Shown here: piece by piece, positions 17,808-26,083 of the stretch
Position numbering within the stretch: the stretch's first letter is position 1
Layout of the letters: every line of letters starts with the position of its first letter
Source of the DNA: an uncultured Bacteroides sp.
GTDB lineage: Bacteria > Bacteroidota > Bacteroidia > Bacteroidales > Bacteroidaceae
Length of the DNA stretch: 64,000 bases
Direction of reading: 5' to 3'
Assembly: GCA_934716785.1 (NCBI GenBank)
Contig: CAKUYM010000001.1
Coordinates: 33,668-97,667, forward strand
Program-made: the position numbers and the translations under genes
Notes under the pieces: model-generated
Seen by the model: the letters and a program-made list of their open reading frames with translations, nothing else
What the model was told of the DNA's origin: nothing
The model's database searches: none

Positions 17808-18812
17808 ATGAGCGAATATACAGCTAAAGACTTTAAAAAAGGACAGCCACGCTGGTGTCCGGGATGTGGTGACCACTTTTTCCTGGCTTCGTTACACAAA
17901 GCTATGGCAGAAATCGGTGTCGCTCCATGGGATACGGCAGTAATTTCCGGTATCGGTTGTTCCAGCCGTCTTCCTCACTATATGAATACATACGGCATGA
18001 ATACGATTCACGGTCGCGCTGCCGCCATCGCAACAGGATGCAAAGTCGCTAACCCCAAACTAACCGTATGGCAAATAAGCGGTGACGGTGACGGACTTGC
18101 TATCGGAGGTAACCATTTCATTCATGCCAACCGACGTAATATCGACATCAACATGATCTTGCTCAACAACCGTATCTATGGTCTGACTAAAGGACAATAC
18201 TCACCAACTTCACCGCGTGGTTTTGTCAGTAAGTCTTCCCCTTACGGCACTGTAGAAGATCCGTTCAACCCGGCTGAACTATGCTTTGGCGCACGCGGAC
18301 ATTTCTTTGCCCGAGCTGTTGCCACAGACGCGTCCGGTACGATAGAGATATTGAAAGCCGCTTATAATCATAAAGGCACTGCTGTCTGCGAAATTTTACA
18401 AAACTGCGTCATCTTCAATGATGGTACACACAACTCCGTATACAACAAAGAAGGACGTGCCAAAAATGCAATTTATCTGGAACATGGCAAGCCAATGCTG
18501 TTCGGTGAGAACAAAGAATTTGGATTAATGCAAGAAGGATTCGGGCTGAAAGTTGTGAAACTGGGCGAGAACGGTATCACGGAAAAAGATATCCTGATAC
18601 ATGACGCACACTGTCTGGATAACACACTCCAGTTAAAACTGGCCTTGATGGAAGGTCCGGACTTCCCCATCGCACTCGGGGTTATCCGCGATGTAGACGC
18701 TCCGACTTATAATGATGCGGTAGAGGCACAAATCGAAGAAGTCAAGAGTAAAAAGAAATACCATAATTTCGAGGAGCTGTTGATGACTAATGATACTTGG
18801 GAAGTGAAGTAA
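17808..18812 (+). CDS. korB: 2-oxoacid:ferredoxin oxidoreductase, beta subunit
   Basis: A 334-residue thiamine-diphosphate-binding subunit. Near the N-terminus is RWCPGCGDHFFL; the ThDP/Mg motif is SGDGDGLAIGGNHFIHA followed by LLNNRIYGLTKGQYSPTS. It lacks an extra ferredoxin domain, as is typical of two-subunit KorAB enzymes of anaerobes. It is co-transcribed with korA and closed by a strong terminator. Confidence 0.9.
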   Translation: MSEYTAKDFKKGQPRWCPGCGDHFFLASLHKAMAEIGVAPWDTAVISGIGCSSRLPHYMNTYGMNTIHGRAAAIATGCKVANPKLTVWQISGDGDGLAIGGNHFIHANRRNIDINMILLNNRIYGLTKGQYSPTSPRGFVSKSSPYGTVEDPFNPAELCFGARGHFFARAVATDASGTIEILKAAYNHKGTAVCEILQNCVIFNDGTHNSVYNKEGRAKNAIYLEHGKPMLFGENKEFGLMQEGFGLKVVKLGENGITEKDILIHDAHCLDNTLQLKLALMEGPDFPIALGVIRDVDAPTYNDAVEAQIEEVKSKKKYHNFEELLMTNDTWEVK

Positions 18813-18825
18813 TTTACAGCCTAAT

Positions 18826-18866
18826 AATCACCCCTGCTACAGACATCTGTGGCAGGGGTGATTTTT
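18826..18866. terminator. Terminator between korB and the ABC permease gene
   Basis: A long stem AATCACCCCTGC...GCAGGGGTGATT with an inner ACAGA/TCTGT pairing and a T-run. It can serve both convergent genes. Confidence 0.88.
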
Positions 18867-18880
18867 ATATTTCAGGAGTT

Positions 18881-20113
18881 TCAATATTTTAGAAGTCGCT
18901 TACTCAAATAGCGCACCGGATACCACACGGAAAGGAAACCGACAGTCAGCACTGTCACAAAGACGAGTACTACATCCCCGACATGAACACTGACCGGATA
19001 GGCATCTACAACAAATGTACCGCTGCCCCCACCCAACGAAATCACACCGAATTTCTGCTGGATAAAACACAATATCAGTCCTAAGACAATGCCGGAGCCG
19101 GCACCGAAAAGTGAAATCAGCCGACCTTCAAATAAAAAGATACGTGCAATAAGCCTGTCGTCAGCCCCCAAGCAACGCAAGGTCGTGACATCATCCTGCT
19201 TGTCCAGAATCAGCATATAAAGAGAGCCAATCACATTGAAGCAGGCAATCATTAAGATAAAGGTAAGGAATAAATAGGAAATCAGTTTCTCTATTTCCAT
19301 AATACGGAATACATCAGCCTGCTGCTGATAACGATTCTGAACCACAAAATCAGTCCCCAACATTTGCTCTATTCTATCTTGTACGGATGAAATATTCGCG
19401 TCCGGCTTCAGCTTCAACTCCATAGCAGAAACTTCTGTTGTATAATCCAGCAGTTGACGAAGGAAATCAAGAGAGGTCAGGATATACTTTCCATCGTATT
19501 CCTGCTGGTTTACGGCAAACACGACACCAGGAGAATAAAGATAATCACGGCTGAACGAACTCCCCGGATTTGCCATATTCACCTTGACATTCCGCTTGGG
19601 GAGATAGACCTGAAGAGGATCGACAAATTGCAGCCCCGTGCCTAATGTTGACACCAGTTCCACCCCCATCACCCCATAATTCACAATCGAATCGTGAAGA
19701 AGAAATTCACCTGTCCCATAGAGAATACTGTCAATGGCGGTCAGTTGTTCAAAGTTGTCCTCCACCCCTTTCAACACCACCATAGCCTGTCGGTCTTTGT
19801 ACTGCACCATCGCATTCTCCTCAAGAGTTTCCGTAACCACATCAATTTCGGGCAACGCGCAGACTTCACGAATCCGTTTGTCCTGTCCGTCAAAGACTTT
19901 CCCTTCACGAACGGTAATCTTCAGTTGCGGGTCGAATGCCGTGAAGAAACTGGCCACCATATCCTGAAATCCGTTAAAAACGGAAAGCGTGCAAACCAAC
20001 GCAAGCGTAGCAAAAGCCACTCCGCACACAGATATGCCGGATATGATATTAATCGCATTATGCTTCTTCTTCGAAAAAAGATAACGCCGAGCTATATAGA
20101 AGGGGAAATTCAC
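18881..20113 (-). CDS. FtsX-like ABC transporter permease (LolC/LolE type)
   Basis: A 410-residue inner-membrane permease with the LolC/E layout: an N-terminal MNFPFYIARRYLFSKKKHNAI, one helix, a large periplasmic domain (residues about 50-270) and three C-terminal helices. It probably takes part in lipoprotein release to the outer membrane together with an ATPase encoded elsewhere. It is last in the run aroQ-pyk-OMT-rbfA-permease, 17 bases after rbfA. Confidence 0.85.
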   Translation of the reverse strand: MNFPFYIARRYLFSKKKHNAINIISGISVCGVAFATLALVCTLSVFNGFQDMVASFFTAFDPQLKITVREGKVFDGQDKRIREVCALPEIDVVTETLEENAMVQYKDRQAMVVLKGVEDNFEQLTAIDSILYGTGEFLLHDSIVNYGVMGVELVSTLGTGLQFVDPLQVYLPKRNVKVNMANPGSSFSRDYLYSPGVVFAVNQQEYDGKYILTSLDFLRQLLDYTTEVSAMELKLKPDANISSVQDRIEQMLGTDFVVQNRYQQQADVFRIMEIEKLISYLFLTFILMIACFNVIGSLYMLILDKQDDVTTLRCLGADDRLIARIFLFEGRLISLFGAGSGIVLGLILCFIQQKFGVISLGGGSGTFVVDAYPVSVHVGDVVLVFVTVLTVGFLSVWYPVRYLSKRLLKY

Positions 20114-20130
20114 CTCTGCTATGAGTTATT

Positions 20131-20463
20131 TCATTTCAGCAATGAATCAATCTTCTCGATATAATCCAACGAGTCGTCCACGAAGAATTTCAATTCAGGG
20201 ATAATGCGCAACTGATGACGCACACGAGTGCCCAATTCATACCGAATGGATTTCATATTGTCATTGATATTCTTCACCATATCTTCTGCTTTCTCTGAAG
20301 GGAAAACGCTGAGGTATACACGGGCAATACTCATATCAGGACTGATACGTACTGCACTTACAGATACCAATACGCCCGGCATCGCTTTCGTTTGAAGCAG
20401 GAATATCTCACTCAGTTCCTTTTGCAACAGGCGAGAGATTTTGTTCTGTCTTGTTGTTTCCAT
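20131..20463 (-). CDS. rbfA: Ribosome-binding factor A
   Basis: A 110-residue protein with the KH-type RbfA fold (METTRQNKISRLLQKELSEIF, then SVSAVRISPDMSIARVYLSVFP, ending in PELKFFVDDSLDYIEKIDSLL). It acts in late 30S subunit maturation, on the 5' end of 16S rRNA. The length is normal. Confidence 0.93.
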   Translation of the reverse strand: METTRQNKISRLLQKELSEIFLLQTKAMPGVLVSVSAVRISPDMSIARVYLSVFPSEKAEDMVKNINDNMKSIRYELGTRVRHQLRIIPELKFFVDDSLDYIEKIDSLLK

Positions 20464-20496
20464 AAGGCTATTTACTATTTTACGATTTACTGTTTA

Positions 20497-21135
20497 CTAC
20501 TTTTTTCTTATAATCGTTAACCCGTCACGCAAAGGCAATATCACTTTCTCCACTCGTTCGTCTTTCGCGACAAGATCATTGAAAGCCTTTATCCCGATAG
20601 TCTGAGTATCGGCATTACGAGGTTGCTCCAACACATGTCCGTCCCACAACGTATTATCAGCGATGATGTATCCGCCGTCGGAGAGATGTGCTAATGTCAT
20701 TTCGTAATATTCAATATATTTACGCTTGTCACCGTCAATAAAAGCCAAATCAAAGACTATGCCCAAATCAGGGACAAGTTCTAAAGCATCGCCTATGTAA
20801 AAGCGAATTTTATCTACATACGGTGATTTCTCCAACCAAGGACGGGTAAAGTCCTCTTGCTCATCATTTATCTCGAACGTGTGCAGCATCCCACCGTCCT
20901 GCAGTCCTTCCGCCAGACAAAGAGCGGAGTATCCGCTATATGTTCCGATTTCCAATATCTGACGAGGCCGAATCATCTCTACAAACATCTTCAACATCCG
21001 TCCCTGCAGATGCCCGGAAGCCATACGCGGTCGGAGCAACTTCACATGCGTATCCCGATAAAGTGACTTCAAATAGTCACTTTCGGGATCGATATGTTGC
21101 AATATATATTCGTCGATAGATTCAGTCTCTTGCAT
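20497..21135 (-). CDS. SAM-dependent O-methyltransferase (CCoAOMT-like family)
   Basis: A 212-residue class I methyltransferase. The SAM-binding motif I is ILEIGTYSGYSALCLAEG near residue 60; the acidic motif VFDLAFIDGDKRKYIEYYE lies near residue 130, and DNTLWDGHVL is further on. The bacterial members of this family (PF01596) methylate small hydroxylated molecules or tRNA; the substrate here is unknown. The gene follows pyk by 12 bases. Confidence 0.88.
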   Translation of the reverse strand: MQETESIDEYILQHIDPESDYLKSLYRDTHVKLLRPRMASGHLQGRMLKMFVEMIRPRQILEIGTYSGYSALCLAEGLQDGGMLHTFEINDEQEDFTRPWLEKSPYVDKIRFYIGDALELVPDLGIVFDLAFIDGDKRKYIEYYEMTLAHLSDGGYIIADNTLWDGHVLEQPRNADTQTIGIKAFNDLVAKDERVEKVILPLRDGLTIIRKK

Positions 21136-21147
21136 AAAATCCGATTA

Positions 21148-22605
21148 TTACAGATAACGGTTATTATTAGGCAACACGGTTTCTTCCGCATGCTTCAACG
21201 CATCCTCTACCACATTGATTTCGAGGAATGAAGTCTGCGTACCGGCCTTGCCGCTACTCAGATAACCCACCATATCGGTCGGCTGCAAACGACCTTCCTT
21301 CAACAAGCGGCGCAATGCAGCGAAATAATATTCCTGTCCGTTTGCCAACTCCGGCATATAGATAGCTTCCACTCCATAAGAAAGGGCCAGATGGCGCATT
21401 GTCTTTTCTTTATAGCAGATAGCCAATACCGGATATTTGCCACGGAAAGCAGCCAAGTTACGAGCGGTACGTCCGCTGTAACTGTCGGTAATGATGGCAC
21501 GTATCTTCAACTTGGATGTAGCCTTCACAGCCTGCTTGGCAAGGAATGCCGTTACATCATTGCTGTTTTCATCCAACGGAATGCGAATGTCATTTTCTTC
21601 CAGCTTATCCTTTTCAGCCTGAGCAGCGATTTTTGTCATCGTTTTTACAGCTTCCACAGGATATTTGCCATAGGCGGTCTCACCGCTCAACATCAAAGCA
21701 TCCGTACGATAATAAATCGCATTGGCAATATCGGTAACCTCAGCACGAGTCGGACGAGGATTGTTTATCATCGTATGAAGCATCTGTGTGGCAACGATTA
21801 CCGGCTTCTTGGCAAGGATACACTTCCGAATCAGTATGCGTTGGATTCCCGGAATGCGCTCTTGCGGCACTTCAATACCCAAGTCACCGCGAGCCACCAT
21901 AACGCCGTCAGCCACTTCAAGAATTTCGTCAATATTATCTACACCTTCCTGATTTTCGATTTTAGCGATAATCTTGATATCGCTGCCGTGAGCATCCAGA
22001 ATCTCACGGATATCAAGCACATCCTGACGATTGCGCACAAATGAATGGGCAATAAAATCGATGTCCTTTTCGATGGCGTAAAGGATGTTATTGCGGTCTT
22101 TTTCCGTCAATGAAGGGAGATTGATGCGGACGCCCGGCACATTCACGCTCTTACGGCTTCCCAAAGTAGCCTCATTTTTCACTTCACAAAGCAGATAATC
22201 GGCAGTCTTGTCAACGACCTCCAACTCCAGGTCGCCATCGTCAATAAGAATCGTACCACCCACTTTCAGGTCATTTACAAAGTTGGGGTATGAAACGGCA
22301 ATACATTCACGAGTGGTTTCAAGTTCCGGATTACCGACAATCTTCACTCTATCACCTATTTTATATGGAATCGGTTCGGCATTGGCTGTCGTACGAACCT
22401 CCGGTCCTTTCGTATCCATCAGAATCGCGATACGGTTGGACACCGCACGCACGTTAGCTATCAAAGCTTCGAATCCTTCACGGCTGGCATGCGCAGTGTT
22501 CATGCGCACCACATTCATTCCGGCTTCAAACAGCTGTCTTATAAAATCCACATCGCAGCGTCTATCCGAAATGGAAGCCACAATTTTAGTCTGTTTCAGT
22601 AACAT
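21148..22605 (-). CDS. pyk: Pyruvate kinase
   Basis: A 485-residue glycolytic enzyme that converts phosphoenolpyruvate and ADP to pyruvate and ATP. Motifs are ISDRRCDVDFIRQLFEAGMNVVRMN, MDTKGPEVRT, DDGDLELEV, the active-site MVARGDLGIEVP and TQMLHTMINNPRPTRAEV. The C-terminal allosteric domain is present; no extra phosphohistidine domain is fused. It lies 22 bases after aroQ. Confidence 0.95.
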   Translation of the reverse strand: MLLKQTKIVASISDRRCDVDFIRQLFEAGMNVVRMNTAHASREGFEALIANVRAVSNRIAILMDTKGPEVRTTANAEPIPYKIGDRVKIVGNPELETTRECIAVSYPNFVNDLKVGGTILIDDGDLELEVVDKTADYLLCEVKNEATLGSRKSVNVPGVRINLPSLTEKDRNNILYAIEKDIDFIAHSFVRNRQDVLDIREILDAHGSDIKIIAKIENQEGVDNIDEILEVADGVMVARGDLGIEVPQERIPGIQRILIRKCILAKKPVIVATQMLHTMINNPRPTRAEVTDIANAIYYRTDALMLSGETAYGKYPVEAVKTMTKIAAQAEKDKLEENDIRIPLDENSNDVTAFLAKQAVKATSKLKIRAIITDSYSGRTARNLAAFRGKYPVLAICYKEKTMRHLALSYGVEAIYMPELANGQEYYFAALRRLLKEGRLQPTDMVGYLSSGKAGTQTSFLEINVVEDALKHAEETVLPNNNRYL

Positions 22606-22627
22606 AGTCCTTTTACCTATTTATATA

Positions 22628-23065
22628 TTATACCTTTTTATCTTCTTTATCTTCCAACAATGCTTCCAAGGCCAACCGATATGAGTTCAGACCGAAACCG
22701 CAAATCACCCCCTTGCAAGCACACGCAATCATAGAGACATGCCGAAAAGCTTCCCGCTTATGGACATTGGAGATATGCACCTCAATCACCGGGGCTGTAA
22801 CCGAACGAATGGCATCCTGCAAAGCAATGGAGGTATGCGTATATGCACCGGCATTCAGGATAATGCCATCCACATCAAATCCTACTTGCTGAATACAGTC
22901 TATCATTTCTCCCTCGATGTTCGATTGAAAGTAGTCGATCTCCACGTCAACGTATCTTTTGCGAAGCTCAGCTAAATAATCTTCAAATGTAACGCTTCCG
23001 TAGATGGAAGGTTCACGCTTACCCAGCAGATTAATATTGGGACCATTAATAATTTGTATCTTCAT
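22628..23065 (-). CDS. aroQ: Type II 3-dehydroquinate dehydratase
   Basis: A 145-residue shikimate-pathway enzyme with IINGPNINLLGKREPSIYG, the flexible-loop Arg/Tyr, LNAGAYTHTSIALQDAI and the histidine motif EVHISNVHKREAFRH. Normal length. It heads the minus-strand run and has a promoter facing that of xerD. Confidence 0.95.
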   Translation of the reverse strand: MKIQIINGPNINLLGKREPSIYGSVTFEDYLAELRKRYVDVEIDYFQSNIEGEMIDCIQQVGFDVDGIILNAGAYTHTSIALQDAIRSVTAPVIEVHISNVHKREAFRHVSMIACACKGVICGFGLNSYRLALEALLEDKEDKKV

Positions 23066-23085
23066 CGCGCAATCCTGTTTTTTTA

Positions 23086-23093
23086 TACCTTTG
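23086..23093 (+). promoter_or_regulatory. Promoter -7 box for xerD
   Basis: TACCTTTG, a perfect TAnnTTTG, lies 34 bases before the xerD ATG. It faces the minus-strand box at 23110-23117, so the two promoters overlap. Confidence 0.6.
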
Positions 23094-23109
23094 TACTGTA
23101 AAGAATGTG

Positions 23110-23117
23110 CAAAGGTA
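23110..23117 (-). promoter_or_regulatory. Promoter -7 box for aroQ
   Basis: The minus strand reads TACCTTTG, identical to the xerD box. It is 44 bases upstream of the aroQ ATG. Confidence 0.6.
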
Positions 23118-23127
23118 GAAAAAAGAA

Positions 23128-24087
23128 ATGGAAATCAACGAAAAAAAGAGAAAGAAGGAACAACAGGAGGTGATAATCAGGAAGTACCAGCAGTATCTCA
23201 AACTGGAAAAATCCTTATCCCCCAACACGCTGGATGCCTATCTCACGGATCTGGACAAACTGATGAGTTTTCTCACATTGGAAGGAATAGATATCTTGGA
23301 TGTGTGTCTCGCAGACCTTCAGCGTTTTGCAGCAGGGCTACACGATATCGGCATCCATCCTCGCTCACAAGCCCGCATCTTGTCAGGCATCAAATCTTTC
23401 TTCCATTTTCTCGTCATGGCAGAGTATCTGGAAACCGATCCCTGCGAACTGTTGGAAAGCCCCAAATTAGGATTCAAGCTACCGGAAGTGCTGACAGTGG
23501 AAGAAATCGACCGGATTATAGCTACCGTCGACCGCAGTAAAGTGGAAGGACAACGAAACAGAGCCATACTGGAGACACTATACAGTTGCGGACTCCGCGT
23601 TTCAGAACTTGTCAACCTCAAATTGTCCGACCTCTACTTTGATGAGGGTTTTATCAAAGTGGAAGGAAAGGGAAGCAAACAACGCCTTGTTCCCATCTCA
23701 CCACGAGCGATAAACGAGATAAAACTTTACATCATAGACCGCAATCAGATAGAAGTCAAGAAAGGATATGAAGATTTTGTATTCGTCAGTCAGCGGAGAG
23801 GCAAGGGACTCTCGCGGATTATGATTTTCCACATGATAAAAGAATTGGCACAAAAAGCCGGCATAACCAAAAACATCAGTCCGCACACTTTCCGCCACTC
23901 GTTTGCCACACATCTGCTGGAAGGCGGAGCCAATCTACGGGCCATCCAGTGCATGCTTGGGCATGAATCTATTGCTACAACAGAAATTTACACTCATATC
24001 GACCGCAATATGCTTCGCAGTGAGATTATAGAACATCATCCCCGAAATATTAAGTATCGGAAAGAAAAAGAGTCACTATTTCATTAA
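23128..24087 (+). CDS. xerD: Tyrosine recombinase XerD/XerC type
   Basis: A 319-residue site-specific recombinase with an N-terminal SAM-like core-binding domain (residues about 12-110) and a C-terminal catalytic domain. The catalytic set is visible: Arg in SCGLRVSELVNL, HTFRHSFATHLLEGG (His-x-x-Arg), LGHESIATTEIYTHI with the terminal His and nucleophilic Tyr. It probably resolves chromosome dimers at dif. Bacteroides carries many paralogs; the core-genome context and absence of nearby att-like repeats favour XerD. Confidence 0.85.
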   Translation: MEINEKKRKKEQQEVIIRKYQQYLKLEKSLSPNTLDAYLTDLDKLMSFLTLEGIDILDVCLADLQRFAAGLHDIGIHPRSQARILSGIKSFFHFLVMAEYLETDPCELLESPKLGFKLPEVLTVEEIDRIIATVDRSKVEGQRNRAILETLYSCGLRVSELVNLKLSDLYFDEGFIKVEGKGSKQRLVPISPRAINEIKLYIIDRNQIEVKKGYEDFVFVSQRRGKGLSRIMIFHMIKELAQKAGITKNISPHTFRHSFATHLLEGGANLRAIQCMLGHESIATTEIYTHIDRNMLRSEIIEHHPRNIKYRKEKESLFH

Positions 24088-24135
24088 ATTATGATAAAAT
24101 CGACCTCCTATCTATATATTTATATTAAGAATTAA

Positions 24136-24143
24136 TATCTTTG
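24136..24143 (+). promoter_or_regulatory. Promoter -7 box for the TPR lipoprotein gene
   Basis: TATCTTTG, a perfect -7 box. It gives a leader of about 75 nt. Confidence 0.55.
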
Positions 24144-24223
24144 CGTTACTTTTTCTGTGCGATATAGAAAGAGTTTTGTGAATAGACGATATTTCAATTA
24201 CAAACATTTAATTTATACCTAAA

Positions 24224-25918
24224 ATGACTAAGAAGTTGTACTTGCCTTTACTCATGGCAATGGTTGTTGCATTATTCTCTTCTTGCAACAAAAAAATGGG
24301 TCCTCTGTCATCGGATTACTTTACTGTAACTCCGCAAGTGTTGGAAGCAGTAGGTGGTAAAGTTCCTGCTACCATCAATGGTAAATTCCCTGAAAAGTAT
24401 TTCAACAAGAAAGCGGTAGTAGAAGTTACTCCGGTTTTGAAATGGAATGGCGGTGAAGCTAAAGGTCAACCGGCTACATTCCAAGGTGAAAAAGTAGAAG
24501 GTAACAACCAGTCTATCTCTTACAAGATGGGTGGTAGCTACACTATGAAAACTTCTTTCGACTATGTTCCTGAAATGGCTAAGTCTGAATTGTACCTCGA
24601 ATTCAAAGCTACTATCGGTAAGAAAGTGGTTACTATCCCTGCCGTAAAAATTGCTGACGGTGTAATCTCTACTTCCGAATTGGTAAACAATACATTAGGA
24701 AACGCTAACCCTGCATTGGGCGAAGATGCTTTCCAACGTATCATCAAAGAAAAGCACGATGCTAACATCATGTTCTTGATCCAACAGGCTAACATCCGTT
24801 CCAGCGAGTTGAAGACTGCTAAAGAATTCAACAAAGAAGTAGCTGAAGTAAACGAAGCTGCCAACAAGAAGATCAGCAACATCGAAGTATCTGCATACGC
24901 TTCTCCTGATGGTGGTGTAAGCTTGAACACTACTCTTGCAGAGAACCGTGAGAACAACACTACTAAGATGTTGAACAAAGACCTGAAGAAAGCAAAAATC
25001 GATGCTCCGGTTGATGCTAAATATACTGCACAGGACTGGGAAGGTTTCCAAGAATTGGTTTCTAAATCCAACATCCAAGACAAAGAGTTGATCCTCCGCG
25101 TATTGTCAATGTATCAAGATCCTGCACAGAGAGAACAAGAAATCAAAAACATCTCTTCTGTTTACAAGACTTTGGCTGACGAAATCCTTCCGCAGTTGCG
25201 TCGTTCTCGTTTGACTTTGAACTACGAAATCATCGGTAAGTCTGACGAAGAAATCTCTAATCTGGCTTCTTCCAATCCTTCTGAACTGAACATCGAAGAG
25301 TTGCTGTACGCTGCTACACTGACTAACGATCCTGCAAAACAGGAAGCTATCTATACTCAGGCTACAAAACAATTCCCGAACGATTACCGTGCTTACAACA
25401 ACTTGGGTAAATTGGCTTACCAAGCAGGTAACTTCGACAAAGCTGAATCTTACTTCAAGAAAGCTGCCAGCGTAAACGCTACTCCTGAGGTTAACATGAA
25501 CTTAGGTTTGATCGCCTTGATGAAGGGTGACAAAGCCGGTGCAGAAGCTGCATTCGGTAAAGCTGCCGGAACTAAAAAACTTGGCGAATCTATGGGTAAC
25601 CTGTACATCGCTCAAGGTCAATATGAAAGAGCAGTTAACTCATTCGGTGACGCTAAGACTAACAGTGCTGCTTTGGCTCAGATCCTTGCTAAGGACTACA
25701 ACAAAGCTAAAAACACTTTGGCTAACGTAGAAAGACCGGATGCTTACACTGACTACCTGATGGCAGTTTTGGGTGCAAGAACTAACAATGCTTCTATGGT
25801 AACAAGCAGCTTGAAGAGCGCAGTTGCTAAAGATTCTTCATTAGCTAAGAAAGCAGCTACTGACTTGGAATTTGCAAAATACTTCACAAGTGCAGATTTC
25901 ATGAGCATCGTTAAATAA
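24224..25918 (+). CDS. TPR-containing lipoprotein with an OmpA-like segment
   Basis: A 564-residue lipoprotein (lipobox LFSSC near residue 21). Residues about 30-150 are beta-rich. Residues about 215-260 (SNIEVSAYASPDGG, then LAENRENNT) resemble the OmpA peptidoglycan-binding motif. Residues about 360-500 are TPR helices (NNLGKLAYQAGNFDKAESYFKKAA). The codon choice is strikingly uniform (GCT, GGT, AAC, AAA, CGT) compared with its neighbours, which suggests an abundant envelope protein. It is monocistronic, with a long leader and a strong terminator. The exact function is unknown. Confidence 0.8.
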   Translation: MTKKLYLPLLMAMVVALFSSCNKKMGPLSSDYFTVTPQVLEAVGGKVPATINGKFPEKYFNKKAVVEVTPVLKWNGGEAKGQPATFQGEKVEGNNQSISYKMGGSYTMKTSFDYVPEMAKSELYLEFKATIGKKVVTIPAVKIADGVISTSELVNNTLGNANPALGEDAFQRIIKEKHDANIMFLIQQANIRSSELKTAKEFNKEVAEVNEAANKKISNIEVSAYASPDGGVSLNTTLAENRENNTTKMLNKDLKKAKIDAPVDAKYTAQDWEGFQELVSKSNIQDKELILRVLSMYQDPAQREQEIKNISSVYKTLADEILPQLRRSRLTLNYEIIGKSDEEISNLASSNPSELNIEELLYAATLTNDPAKQEAIYTQATKQFPNDYRAYNNLGKLAYQAGNFDKAESYFKKAASVNATPEVNMNLGLIALMKGDKAGAEAAFGKAAGTKKLGESMGNLYIAQGQYERAVNSFGDAKTNSAALAQILAKDYNKAKNTLANVERPDAYTDYLMAVLGARTNNASMVTSSLKSAVAKDSSLAKKAATDLEFAKYFTSADFMSIVK

Positions 25919-25945
25919 TAGAATCACTACTCTATTAAATATTAG

Positions 25946-25982
25946 AATTGCCCGTCATTTGTACAATGGCGGGCAATTTTTT
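25946..25982 (+). terminator. Terminator after the TPR lipoprotein gene
   Basis: The stem AATTGCCCGtCATT/AATGGCGGGCAATT with a 4-nt loop and a T-run. Confidence 0.88.
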
Positions 25983-26083
25983 ATCTGTGAAGAAGGCATT
26001 GTGGCCGATTAATAATAAAATACTCTAAAGAAAAACTCTTTGTTGCCTACAAAACAGTATATTCGTAGCCATAGAGCAAATAT

